This document shows positions 9,476-13,650 of a stretch of 13,650 bases of DNA, in pieces. Numbering within the stretch: position 1 is the stretch's first letter; each line of letters starts with the position of its first letter. A model generated the notes under the pieces. That model did no database searches. It saw nothing but the letters and a program-made list of their open reading frames with translations, and was not told the DNA's origin. The translations under genes were made by a program, and so were the position numbers. Source of the stretch: CAZKTF01 sp964555565 (GTDB lineage Bacteria; Planctomycetota; JAJSAM01; JAKLKS01). The stretch spans positions 1 to 13,650 of the forward strand of contig CAZKTF010000090.1 in the NCBI GenBank assembly GCA_964555565.1, in the 5' to 3' direction.

Positions 9476-9514
9476 GGGGGCGTTCCTGCAACGCGGGCAG
9501 GCCCGCACGCCCCC
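9476..9514. repeat. Nested GC-rich inverted repeat
   Basis: A perfect 8-bp outer pair, GGGGGCGT at 9476-9483 and ACGCCCCC at 9507-9514, encloses a second perfect 6-bp pair, GCGGGC at 9493-9498 and GCCCGC at 9501-9506. No run of T follows on either strand, so it is not a classical intrinsic terminator. It could be a structured 3' end for the operon, a recombinase or regulator binding site, or a genome-dispersed palindromic repeat. Confidence 0.6.
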
Positions 9515-9528
9515 TGGGTTGCGGCTTG

Positions 9529-9552
9529 GGTCGGCGTTCCTGCCCGCCGACC
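9529..9552. repeat. GC-rich hairpin sharing GGCGTTCCTGC with its neighbour
   Basis: GGTCGGCG at 9529-9536 pairs perfectly with CGCCGACC at 9545-9552 around an eight-base loop. Its 5' arm and loop contain GGCGTTCCTGC (9533-9543), an exact direct copy of 9479-9489 in the previous inverted repeat. Only TTCAAC follows on the + strand, so it is a poor intrinsic terminator, though some role at the 3' end of the restriction operon remains possible. Confidence 0.6.
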
Positions 9553-9555
9553 TTC

Positions 9556-9577
9556 AACATGAGCCAAACATGAGCCA
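9556..9577. repeat. Perfect tandem pair of the 11-mer AACATGAGCCA
   Basis: AACATGAGCCA occurs at 9556-9566 and again directly at 9567-9577. An 11-base period is close to one helical turn, so both copies would present on nearly the same face of DNA, as expected of a paired protein-binding site. It lies just downstream of the two hairpins. No protein is identified for it. Confidence 0.7.
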
Positions 9578-9721
9578 TCGCAGCCTTCCTCTTTGCGGCC
9601 AGAGCAGCCCTTGCCTTCGCGAGGCCGGCCACCAGAGAACTCCTCGAACGTGTGAAGGCGGTGTTGGGGGAGTAGGGGGCGGGGTCCGTCGAGTGGCTCG
9701 GAGGCCTGGAGGTGCGGAGCC

Positions 9722-9904
9722 TTGAAGGGACAGACCTTGGGGGCCGTCCGGGAGGCGCAAGCCGCGGTCCGGGCCCGGGTCCCGGGGTGGCGGGACCTGG
9801 TTGCCCTCTTGCTTCTCGTCCATGGGTGCGGGGGGTCGGAGGAGGAGAGGGAGGCTGCCACGCGACTGGTCCAGGCGTTCCCGCCGCGCCGACGCCGCCG
9901 CTGA
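9722..9904 (+). CDS. Possible small protein (60 aa), weak evidence
   Basis: Candidate 60-residue ORF starting with TTG. In its favour: GGAGGT at 9708-9713 sits eight bases upstream, and G+C by codon position falls in the order third, first, second (roughly 87, 80 and 57% counted by hand), the pattern of coding DNA in such a genome. The product would be basic at both ends with a short hydrophobic stretch (LVALLLLV, residues 27-34) and a run of arginines at the C-terminus. Against it: the start codon is rare, no family is recognised, and it stands alone. It could be a chance ORF. Confidence 0.25.
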   Translation: MKGQTLGAVREAQAAVRARVPGWRDLVALLLLVHGCGGSEEEREAATRLVQAFPPRRRRR

Positions 9905-10040
9905 CCCCTTGCTTCTCCGGTCCCCGGGGGCTAGAACAGCCTCGAACCTCGGGGAAGAGGACGATGGCGAAGGGGCGACTCCTACCCGGGCTGTTTGTCC
10001 GATCCGGCACATGGTCTGGCGAGCCCACTCCGTCGCGCGG

Positions 10041-10047
10041 GGGAGGT
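10041..10047 (+). promoter_or_regulatory. Shine-Dalgarno deciding the protease start
   Basis: GGGAGGT ends four bases before the ATG at 10052. The same frame is open further upstream to a TTG at 9995, but that codon lacks an equally good site, so 10052 is preferred. Confidence 0.7.
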
Positions 10048-10051
10048 CGTC

Positions 10052-10783
10052 ATGAGCGTCGATGCGGCACAGGAGGCGCTGCGCATCGCAAGGCGCCTGG
10101 AGGTCGAGTTCCCAGGAGGACCTGCGGGGTCCGGCTCCGGGTTCCGGGCTGGGCCCCGAGGGCGGATCATCACCTGCCACCATGTGGTGGTGAACGAGCA
10201 AGGGCAGCGAGCCAGGACAATCCGCGTCCTCGACAGCGCGGGGAGGCGCCACGACGCGACAATCGCGCTTCTCGATGAACGCCACGACCTCGCCGCCCTC
10301 AATTGCCCCGACGACACTGATGCCCCCAGGCTCGGTGGAGACGAGCTCCCAGTTCCCGGGGAGGCTCTGGTCTTCGCAGGCCAGCCCGACGGTGTCAGGC
10401 GGCTGTCGGCTTTCCCTGGAATGGTCTCCCAGAGCGGGCCAGAACTAGGTCCTCGGGGCCGATGCGACCACATCCAGATCGCAGGGATGATCAACAACGG
10501 GAACAGCGGCGGGCCGCTGCTCCGCGCCGACACCTGCGAGGTCCTCGGAGTCGTGACCGCCAAGTACGTTCCTCTCCTGCAAGAGATCGAGGAGATGAGG
10601 ACCACCTTGAAGTCCGTTCCCCAGTTTCCCAGCAGCGTGGACGTGGGGGGCATCGACTTCTCCAGGTTTGTCAACTCCAACGTGGCTGCGCTGACGCAGC
10701 TCGCGTCCGTCCTCCGGCTGGTTCAAGTGGGGACGGGCTGGGCAGTTCCGGTAAAGTATCTCCGCGAGTCCTCGATGGTCTAG
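10052..10783 (+). CDS. Trypsin-like serine protease, cytoplasmic
   Basis: Predicted 243-aa serine protease of the trypsin/DegP fold. The catalytic triad is complete: His44 in ITCHHVVV, Asp79 in ERHDLAAL and Ser152 in GNSGGPLL, all in the family's order and spacing. Oxyanion-loop glycines flank the serine. The N-terminus is polar and helical, with no signal peptide or membrane helix, so the enzyme should act in the cytoplasm, unlike most DegP/HtrA proteins. There is also no PDZ domain after the protease core; the last 70 residues complete the barrel, with an inserted helix-like segment at about 168-200. A strong ribosome-binding site precedes it, and the stop lies ten bases before the next gene, so the two are probably one transcript. 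The substrate is unknown; the neighbouring zinc-ribbon protein or a partner in the adjoining defence region are possibilities only. Confidence 0.88.
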   Translation: MSVDAAQEALRIARRLEVEFPGGPAGSGSGFRAGPRGRIITCHHVVVNEQGQRARTIRVLDSAGRRHDATIALLDERHDLAALNCPDDTDAPRLGGDELPVPGEALVFAGQPDGVRRLSAFPGMVSQSGPELGPRGRCDHIQIAGMINNGNSGGPLLRADTCEVLGVVTAKYVPLLQEIEEMRTTLKSVPQFPSSVDVGGIDFSRFVNSNVAALTQLASVLRLVQVGTGWAVPVKYLRESSMV

Positions 10784-10788
10784 GGAGG
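10783..10788 (+). promoter_or_regulatory. Shine-Dalgarno of the small zinc-ribbon gene, overlapping the protease stop
   Basis: GGGAGG begins on the last base of the protease stop codon and lies five bases before the ATG at 10794. Such overlap points to translation from the same mRNA as the protease. Confidence 0.7.
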
Positions 10789-10793
10789 TTGCC

Positions 10794-11051
10794 ATGCACG
10801 TGATCTGCAAGAAGTGCGGGACGAAGATCCCAGTCGCGGACCGGCCTTCGGGATCCACGTCCCTCTCCGGGGTCGCCCTGCGAGGACGGGTGTCTGTTCA
10901 GGGGGGCGGCATCGGGCTTGGGGAAGGTGGAGCCATCCTCTTTGGCCCGGGTGGGTCGGTGGGGTTCGGCCCCCCCAGGAGTTCCGCATTCAGCTGCTCG
11001 GAGTGCGGCAACTCTGCGGAGTACGGCACGGACGAGATCCGCGACGATTGA
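10794..11051 (+). CDS. Small glycine-rich zinc-ribbon protein
   Basis: An 85-aa protein with two CxxC pairs, Cys5/Cys8 (CKKCG) and Cys68/Cys71 (CSECG), that would bind one zinc ion as a ribbon. Between them, residues 35-60 are extremely rich in Gly, with short hydrophobic islands (AILF, VGFG), and the C-terminus is acidic. It follows the protease after ten bases with a good ribosome-binding site, which suggests the two work together, for example as substrate, inhibitor or sensor. The family is not recognised. A second zinc-ribbon protein of the same size and layout is encoded on the opposite strand at 12093-12362. Confidence 0.75.
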   Translation: MHVICKKCGTKIPVADRPSGSTSLSGVALRGRVSVQGGGIGLGEGGAILFGPGGSVGFGPPRSSAFSCSECGNSAEYGTDEIRDD

Positions 11052-11079
11052 CGAAGGTCGGCTCTCCGAGCGTGTGCGA

Positions 11080-11315
11080 TCAGGTCGGGCAGAGTTCTCC
11101 CGGAGCCCTCATACCTCCCATGAGGCACCACTCCCACAAGTCGTGGTGGTGCTGCCTCTCCCGCAGGAGGCGGGTAGGCCCCGACGACCGGGCGTCCCTG
11201 AGGGCCTCGACGGGGAGGCCCACGATCTCCCCGCGACGGAGAACCGCCGCTTCCCCGTGGGGGAGAGCCCGAGGTCCTGGGCGAGGAGGAGGGTGCCAGG
11301 GAAACGCCCGTGGGG
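11080..11315 (-). pseudogene. Frameshifted second copy of the 80-aa gene
   Basis: This stretch aligns with the intact gene at 12502-12744 over most of its length. The first part (11233-11315) reads GRFPGTLLLAQDLGLSPTGK in the same frame as the intact copy. A C-run of four bases (11229-11232, + strand) replaces five in the intact copy (12657-12661), shifting the frame. The rest continues in another frame as LPVEAL ... LLRERQHHHDLWEWC to a stop at 11080. A further +2/-2 pair of indels locally changes AVVGTYPD to ARSSGPTR. No start codon with a ribosome-binding site is seen in the first frame. The copy therefore looks decayed, unless the C-run is a sequencing error or switches length. Confidence 0.7.
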
Positions 11316-11387
11316 AAGCGCGAGGCACTCGGCCGCCGCACGTTGGCGCAGCTCTGGCCGGCCGGGGAGGCGAGAATGCGACCTACC

Positions 11388-12080
11388 CTAAGGGAGAATC
11401 AGGGTCTCTCCTTCCTTCGCTGTCTTGACGTGACGTCTTCCGTCAAAGAGAAAGGCAACCACAAGGTGCTTCACGACTCCCGGGCACGGGTCGCCTCCGA
11501 GTTGATTTCCGACGATGATCTCGGCTCTGCCGGCAATGACCAGGTTGGCGACGGTATCGGTCAGGTCCAGGATCCTCCCGTCGGCTCCATAGACCGCGGA
11601 GAGGATCGTGATAGAGGCGGAATGCCCACCTTCGGCTGCATGAACTCCAGCAAGAGTCCCGGCAGGAAGAGACTGCCCCTGGGGGCTGCTCGGGGGCGAC
11701 CCTCCCTTCAAGGCCTCGATCGTCCGGTCGATTGTCGGGGCCCGTTTCGCGCGGAGGACGGACCTCAGGAGCCATACACAGTCGAACACCAGGGCCCAAG
11801 TGAAGAGGGCCTTCCAAGCGTCTGCGGACAGAACCACATCGCGGAACGTCGTGGTAACGAGTGTCACAATGAGGGTCAGGAAGATCCCCAGGGGTGCGAT
11901 CCAGCTGTCGCCGGACGCGATCTTCTCAAGGTACTCTCTGAGGATCAGCCGCGCGCGGTCACCCGAGACGGTAATGGTGTCGTGAGACAAGCTCTCGTGG
12001 AGCTTCGCGATTCGGTCGAGGTGGTCCGACACCCCGATGACGATTTGTGGTTCCTCTCCTTGCGTGGGCACCTTGTTCAT
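11388..12080 (-). CDS. Two-helix membrane protein with a DUF3395-like C-terminal domain
   Basis: A 230-aa protein. Residues 1-55 are soluble and helical. Two hydrophobic helices follow at about 59-79 and 91-109, separated by a short loop. A Ser/Pro/Gly linker spans about 126-155. The C-terminal domain (157-230) has the pattern YGADGR...DLTDTVANLV...VGNQLGGDP.PG..K.L, ending EGETLILP. From memory this resembles the DUF3395 (DnaJ C11 C-terminal) domain; the match is by eye. The helix pair would place both ends on the same side of the inner membrane, probably the cytoplasm. The ATG has AGGGAG eight bases upstream and lies 12 bases after the stop of the zinc-ribbon gene, so the two should be co-transcribed. 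The function is unknown. Confidence 0.75.
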   Translation of the reverse strand: MNKVPTQGEEPQIVIGVSDHLDRIAKLHESLSHDTITVSGDRARLILREYLEKIASGDSWIAPLGIFLTLIVTLVTTTFRDVVLSADAWKALFTWALVFDCVWLLRSVLRAKRAPTIDRTIEALKGGSPPSSPQGQSLPAGTLAGVHAAEGGHSASITILSAVYGADGRILDLTDTVANLVIAGRAEIIVGNQLGGDPCPGVVKHLVVAFLFDGRRHVKTAKEGETLILP

Positions 12081-12092
12081 TACCCGCGCTCC

Positions 12093-12362
12093 CTACTTGG
12101 CAACGAGTTGCTTCGGGAGGAGGCCGAGGACTCCAAGCGCATGCTGGGACATGAATCCGCAGTGGTTGCAGACAACGACTGCAGAGGGAACGCTCGGCCC
12201 ACCGATTACCAAACCCTGCAGGTGCGGCTGAGCCGTCTGGTTGAAGTAACCGTCGAGAACCTCGAACTGACTGCTGCCACATCGCGGGCAGGGAAGCCGC
12301 ACCCCGCGCGACTGTAGAGCCGCGATGATCTCTTGCTGCTGGGCCTGGCTGAGTCCGCTCAC
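12093..12362 (-). CDS. Small zinc-ribbon protein
   Basis: An 89-aa protein starting with GTG. Cys25/Cys28 (CPRCG) and Cys65/Cys68 (CNHCG) form a zinc ribbon, with a Gly/Pro-containing hydrophobic segment (LVIGGPSVPSAVVV) just before the second pair. Residues 1-20 form a Q-rich helix. I recall similar stand-alone proteins in phages and accessory regions of proteobacteria, all without a known function. It is translated just ahead of the two-helix membrane protein, and a physical partnership between them is a reasonable guess. The start is supported by AGGAGAT five bases upstream. Confidence 0.8.
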   Translation of the reverse strand: MSGLSQAQQQEIIAALQSRGVRLPCPRCGSSQFEVLDGYFNQTAQPHLQGLVIGGPSVPSAVVVCNHCGFMSQHALGVLGLLPKQLVAK

Positions 12363-12367
12363 GGGCT

Positions 12368-12374
12368 ATCTCCT
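12368..12374 (-). promoter_or_regulatory. Shine-Dalgarno that fixes the GTG start of the zinc-ribbon gene
   Basis: On the minus strand AGGAGAT ends five bases before the GTG at 12362-12360. No ATG start is available nearby in this frame. Confidence 0.65.
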
Positions 12375-12416
12375 GGGCATTGGACAGTGATCCTACGAAG
12401 TCCGAAGAACAGTTGG

Positions 12417-12445
12417 ATCCTCCGTCGGCCCGGCTCGGCAGTCAA
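12417..12445 (-). promoter_or_regulatory. Possible sigma-70-type promoter for the zinc-ribbon/membrane-protein pair
   Basis: On the minus strand TTGACT (12445-12440) is followed after 17 bases by GAGGAT (12422-12417). The -35 hexamer matches five of six consensus bases, the -10 only three of six. It sits in the only sizeable gap (139 bases) of the minus-strand gene run, directly upstream of the zinc-ribbon gene, where a promoter would be expected. The evidence is weak. Confidence 0.3.
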
Positions 12446-12501
12446 GATCCAGAGGCAGACCCGCACCGGCCGCGTGAATGGCGGCCGCCCGCGGGCCGGA
12501 C

Positions 12502-12744
12502 TCAGACGCTTGCCGGCTCCAGATTGACCGGAGGCGTCAGGCCCCGCTCGATACACCATGCCCAGAGGTCCTCGTGATGCTGCCGCTCCCGGAGGAGGTC
12601 GGGGTAGGTCCCGACGACGGCATCCTCCAGGGCCTCGACGGGGATGTCCACGACCTCCCCCGCGACGGAGAACCGCCGCTTCCCAGTCGGGGAGAGCCCG
12701 AGGTCCTGGGCGAGAAGGAGAGTGCCGGGGAATCGGCCGGGCAC
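12502..12744 (-). CDS. Unknown 80-aa protein, intact copy of a duplicated gene
   Basis: A soluble, mostly polar protein beginning with GTG three bases after the stop of the lipoprotein gene, so probably translated by coupling. It reads GRFPGTLLLAQDLGLSPTGK, then VVDIPVEALEDAVVG, then the conserved-looking LLRERQHHEDLWAWCIERGL. There is no membrane helix, signal or zinc motif. The His/Trp/Cys-rich segment near residues 55-65 is the part best preserved in the broken copy at 11080-11315. I do not recognise the family. Its place after a membrane protein and a lipoprotein suggests a phage or prophage origin. Confidence 0.65.
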   Translation of the reverse strand: MPGRFPGTLLLAQDLGLSPTGKRRFSVAGEVVDIPVEALEDAVVGTYPDLLRERQHHEDLWAWCIERGLTPPVNLEPASV

Positions 12745-12747
12745 GGG

Positions 12748-13227
12748 CTACTTCCCGCCCCCCTCGGGAGGTGGGGTTTCCCCGGGGCCACGGGCGGACT
12801 TCTCGGTCACCTCTCCACCGCCGAGGCCCAGGGCCCGCCCCGCTGCCCGGGCGGCCCCGCCCGCGCCCGAGAGGTCGGCGTTGGCCGAGACGGGGACCTC
12901 GTTCGTGGCTGACCCGCTCCCGCCTCGCTGGTCGGTCCCGACCTTCACGTCCTGGCGGGAGTAGAAGACATCCCCGACGCCCCCGGGGTTCCCGGCGGCG
13001 CCCCGGGCCTGGACGAAGGCGGCGATCTGCTCCGGGGTCCAGCGGTCCATGCCGAGGGGCCAGCCGGAGACCTGGACCTCGGTGCGGACGGTCTCGGCGC
13101 GCTCGACGGCCAGCACGCCGGCGGACCAGGAGAGCGTGGGGTTCGCAGCCCCGGCATCGGCGCGCCCGGTGGCGCACCCGGTGGTGAGGACGGACAGCAT
13201 CAGGACGGCGAGGACGATGGAACGCAT
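12748..13227 (-). CDS. Putative lipoprotein
   Basis: A 159-aa predicted lipoprotein. The N-terminus MRSIVLAVLMLSVLTTGC is a short signal peptide ending in a lipobox-like LTTGC, so Cys18 would be lipidated and the mature protein anchored in a membrane, outside the cytoplasm. The lipobox is slightly off consensus, with Thr at -3. The mature part has an ordered stretch with WTPEQIAAFVQARG and a C-terminal half rich in Gly, Ala and Pro. The start at 13227 is chosen over the upstream in-frame start at 13380 because AGGAGAA (13232-13238) precedes it and the signal peptide begins exactly there. It follows a small membrane protein by 16 bases. It could be the outer-membrane spanin of a phage lysis cassette, but it is longer than usual for that, so this is speculative. 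Confidence 0.75.
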   Translation of the reverse strand: MRSIVLAVLMLSVLTTGCATGRADAGAANPTLSWSAGVLAVERAETVRTEVQVSGWPLGMDRWTPEQIAAFVQARGAAGNPGGVGDVFYSRQDVKVGTDQRGGSGSATNEVPVSANADLSGAGGAARAAGRALGLGGGEVTEKSARGPGETPPPEGGGK

Positions 13228-13231
13228 GGAC

Positions 13232-13238
13232 TTCTCCT
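13232..13238 (-). promoter_or_regulatory. Shine-Dalgarno of the lipoprotein gene
   Basis: AGGAGAA on the minus strand, four bases before the ATG at 13227-13225. It selects this internal ATG over the longer frame that starts at 13380. Confidence 0.7.
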
Positions 13239-13243
13239 GGGGC

Positions 13244-13489
13244 TCAGCCCCGGTTGGCGGAGGCGAGGGCCTCCTGGGTGTCGTGAAGGACCTTCCGCGT
13301 GCGGGCGGCGTCCTCGGTCTGCTGGTCGAGGGCCTGGCCGACGCGGCCAAGGGTGCGGTTGGTCTCGGTGAGGAGGGCACGGAACTCCTCGTCCCGTTCC
13401 TTCAGGGCCGTGAGGAACCGGTTCACAAGGAGAACCAGGACGAGGAGCGCCGGCACCTGCTTGGCGACCTCGAGGAGGAGCTGTTCCAT
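13244..13489 (-). CDS. Small membrane-anchored coiled-coil protein (holin- or spanin-like)
   Basis: An 81-aa protein with one hydrophobic helix at about residues 11-27 (VPALLVLVLLVNRFL), then a long charged helix with heptad-like spacing to about residue 75. No cleavage site is seen. This layout is common among phage-encoded small proteins near endolysins, including inner-membrane spanins and some holin-like proteins, but the sequence alone does not identify which. The ATG lies three bases after the upstream stop and has GAGAGGG at 13498-13504. It is followed by the lipoprotein gene. The pairing of a membrane-anchored coiled coil with a lipoprotein is what suggests a lysis cassette. Confidence 0.7.
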   Translation of the reverse strand: MEQLLLEVAKQVPALLVLVLLVNRFLTALKERDEEFRALLTETNRTLGRVGQALDQQTEDAARTRKVLHDTQEALASANRG

Positions 13490-13492
13490 GGC

Positions 13493-13650
13493 TCATGCCC
13501 TCTCGTGCCTCGCGCGTTGGGCGTAGGCCAGTTCCACCCGGAAGACCACCGTCCCGCCGGCCTTCCCCGCCCCCCCGACCGTCTTCCGCCAGAGGGTCGC
13601 CAGCACGAGGCACCCCGTGGAGACGGGGTTCACGGGGTCGTCGTGGTCGA
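13493..13650 (-). CDS. C-terminal 51 residues of an unidentified protein, cut by the window edge
   Basis: An open frame enters from the right edge and ends at TGA (13495-13493), three bases before the start of the 81-aa membrane protein. It reads HDDPVNPVSTGCLVLATLW, then a Gly/Lys/Ala turn, then VVFRVELAYAQRARHERA. The spacing and codon choice fit a real upstream gene of the same operon. The segment with His, then STGC a few residues later, faintly recalls the active-site end of some phage cell-wall proteins such as DUF5675 or L,D-transpeptidase-like enzymes. That is a guess from a few residues; most of the gene lies outside the window. Confidence 0.5.
   Translation of the reverse strand, partial: DHDDPVNPVSTGCLVLATLWRKTVGGAGKAGGTVVFRVELAYAQRARHERA

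Larger units (their letters stand above)
9418..10051. other. 634-bp gap between the restriction operon and the protease gene
   Basis: No confident gene in this stretch. It contains two GC-rich inverted repeats, an 11-bp tandem repeat and one weak small ORF, each listed separately. The other open frames here lack start signals, domains or membrane segments that would support them. I see no integrase end, tRNA or convincing promoter. The promoter of the protease pair should lie somewhere in the last 150 bases, but no clear -35/-10 pair stands out. Confidence 0.6.

Noticed and set aside
9476..9552. The two hairpins as intrinsic terminators
   Set aside because: Neither is followed by a T-run on either strand, so I list them as structured repeats only.
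9186..10028. Several overlapping minus-strand frames across the gap after the restriction operon
   Set aside because: They run into the end of the sacsin-like gene and are full of Pro, Arg and Ser. I looked for an integrase or transposase tail in them and found none.
9995..10051. Upstream TTG extension of the protease
   Set aside because: It has no good ribosome-binding site, whereas the ATG at 10052 has GGGAGGT at ideal spacing.
11310..12317. 335-codon open frame on the plus strand
   Set aside because: It is antisense to the zinc-ribbon and membrane-protein genes, which have ribosome-binding sites, zinc ligands and membrane helices.
13200..13613. 137-codon minus-strand frame and the longer start (13380) of the lipoprotein
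   Set aside because: Both extend across the 81-aa gene in another frame with Pro/Arg-rich sequence. The signal peptide and Shine-Dalgarno mark 13227 as the lipoprotein start.
1..13650. CRISPR arrays, tRNA or rRNA genes, insertion sequences
   Set aside because: I saw no regularly spaced repeats, cloverleaf, rRNA-like sequence, transposase or terminal inverted repeats.

Overview
This is a G+C-rich bacterial window (about two-thirds G+C by eye). It looks like accessory DNA: a restriction-type defence operon, a small protease/zinc-ribbon gene pair, and an opposing set of small phage-like genes. No ribosomal, metabolic or tRNA gene fixes the taxon. A lipoprotein with a lipobox and the G+C bias fit a high-G+C Gram-negative such as Myxococcota, Acidobacteriota, Planctomycetota or a proteobacterium, but I cannot choose among them.

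Region 1 (1-9417, + strand) holds three tightly coupled genes. First is a type III-like DNA methyltransferase (Mod), cut off by the left edge of the window. Next, overlapping it by ATGA, is a 1045-aa type III-like restriction subunit with a DEAH helicase and a C-terminal PD-(D/E)XK nuclease. Two bases later comes a 1386-aa protein with an N-terminal sacsin/HSP90-like (GHKL) ATPase and a C-terminal NOV_C/DUF3883 domain that also looks nuclease-like. The natural reading is a modification-restriction system extended by a large ATPase-nuclease partner. This third gene is the best candidate for an under-described defence component.

Region 2 (9418-10051) has no confident gene. It holds two GC-rich hairpins that share an 11-bp direct repeat, a perfect 11-bp tandem repeat, and one weak 60-codon ORF with a good Shine-Dalgarno. 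Region 3 (10052-11051, + strand) is a two-gene unit: a trypsin-like serine protease with a complete His/Asp/Ser triad and no export signal, then a tiny glycine-rich zinc-ribbon protein.

Region 4 (11080-13650, - strand) reads right to left. It contains the end of an unidentified protein, a membrane/coiled-coil small protein, a lipoprotein, an 80-aa unknown, a second zinc-ribbon protein, a two-helix membrane protein with a C-terminal domain resembling DUF3395, and a frameshifted second copy of the 80-aa gene. The membrane protein plus lipoprotein resemble a phage lysis cassette. The two copies of the 80-aa gene lie in the same orientation on either side of the zinc-ribbon/membrane-protein pair, as if that pair were cargo or part of a duplication. 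No integrase, transposase, CRISPR array or RNA gene is visible.
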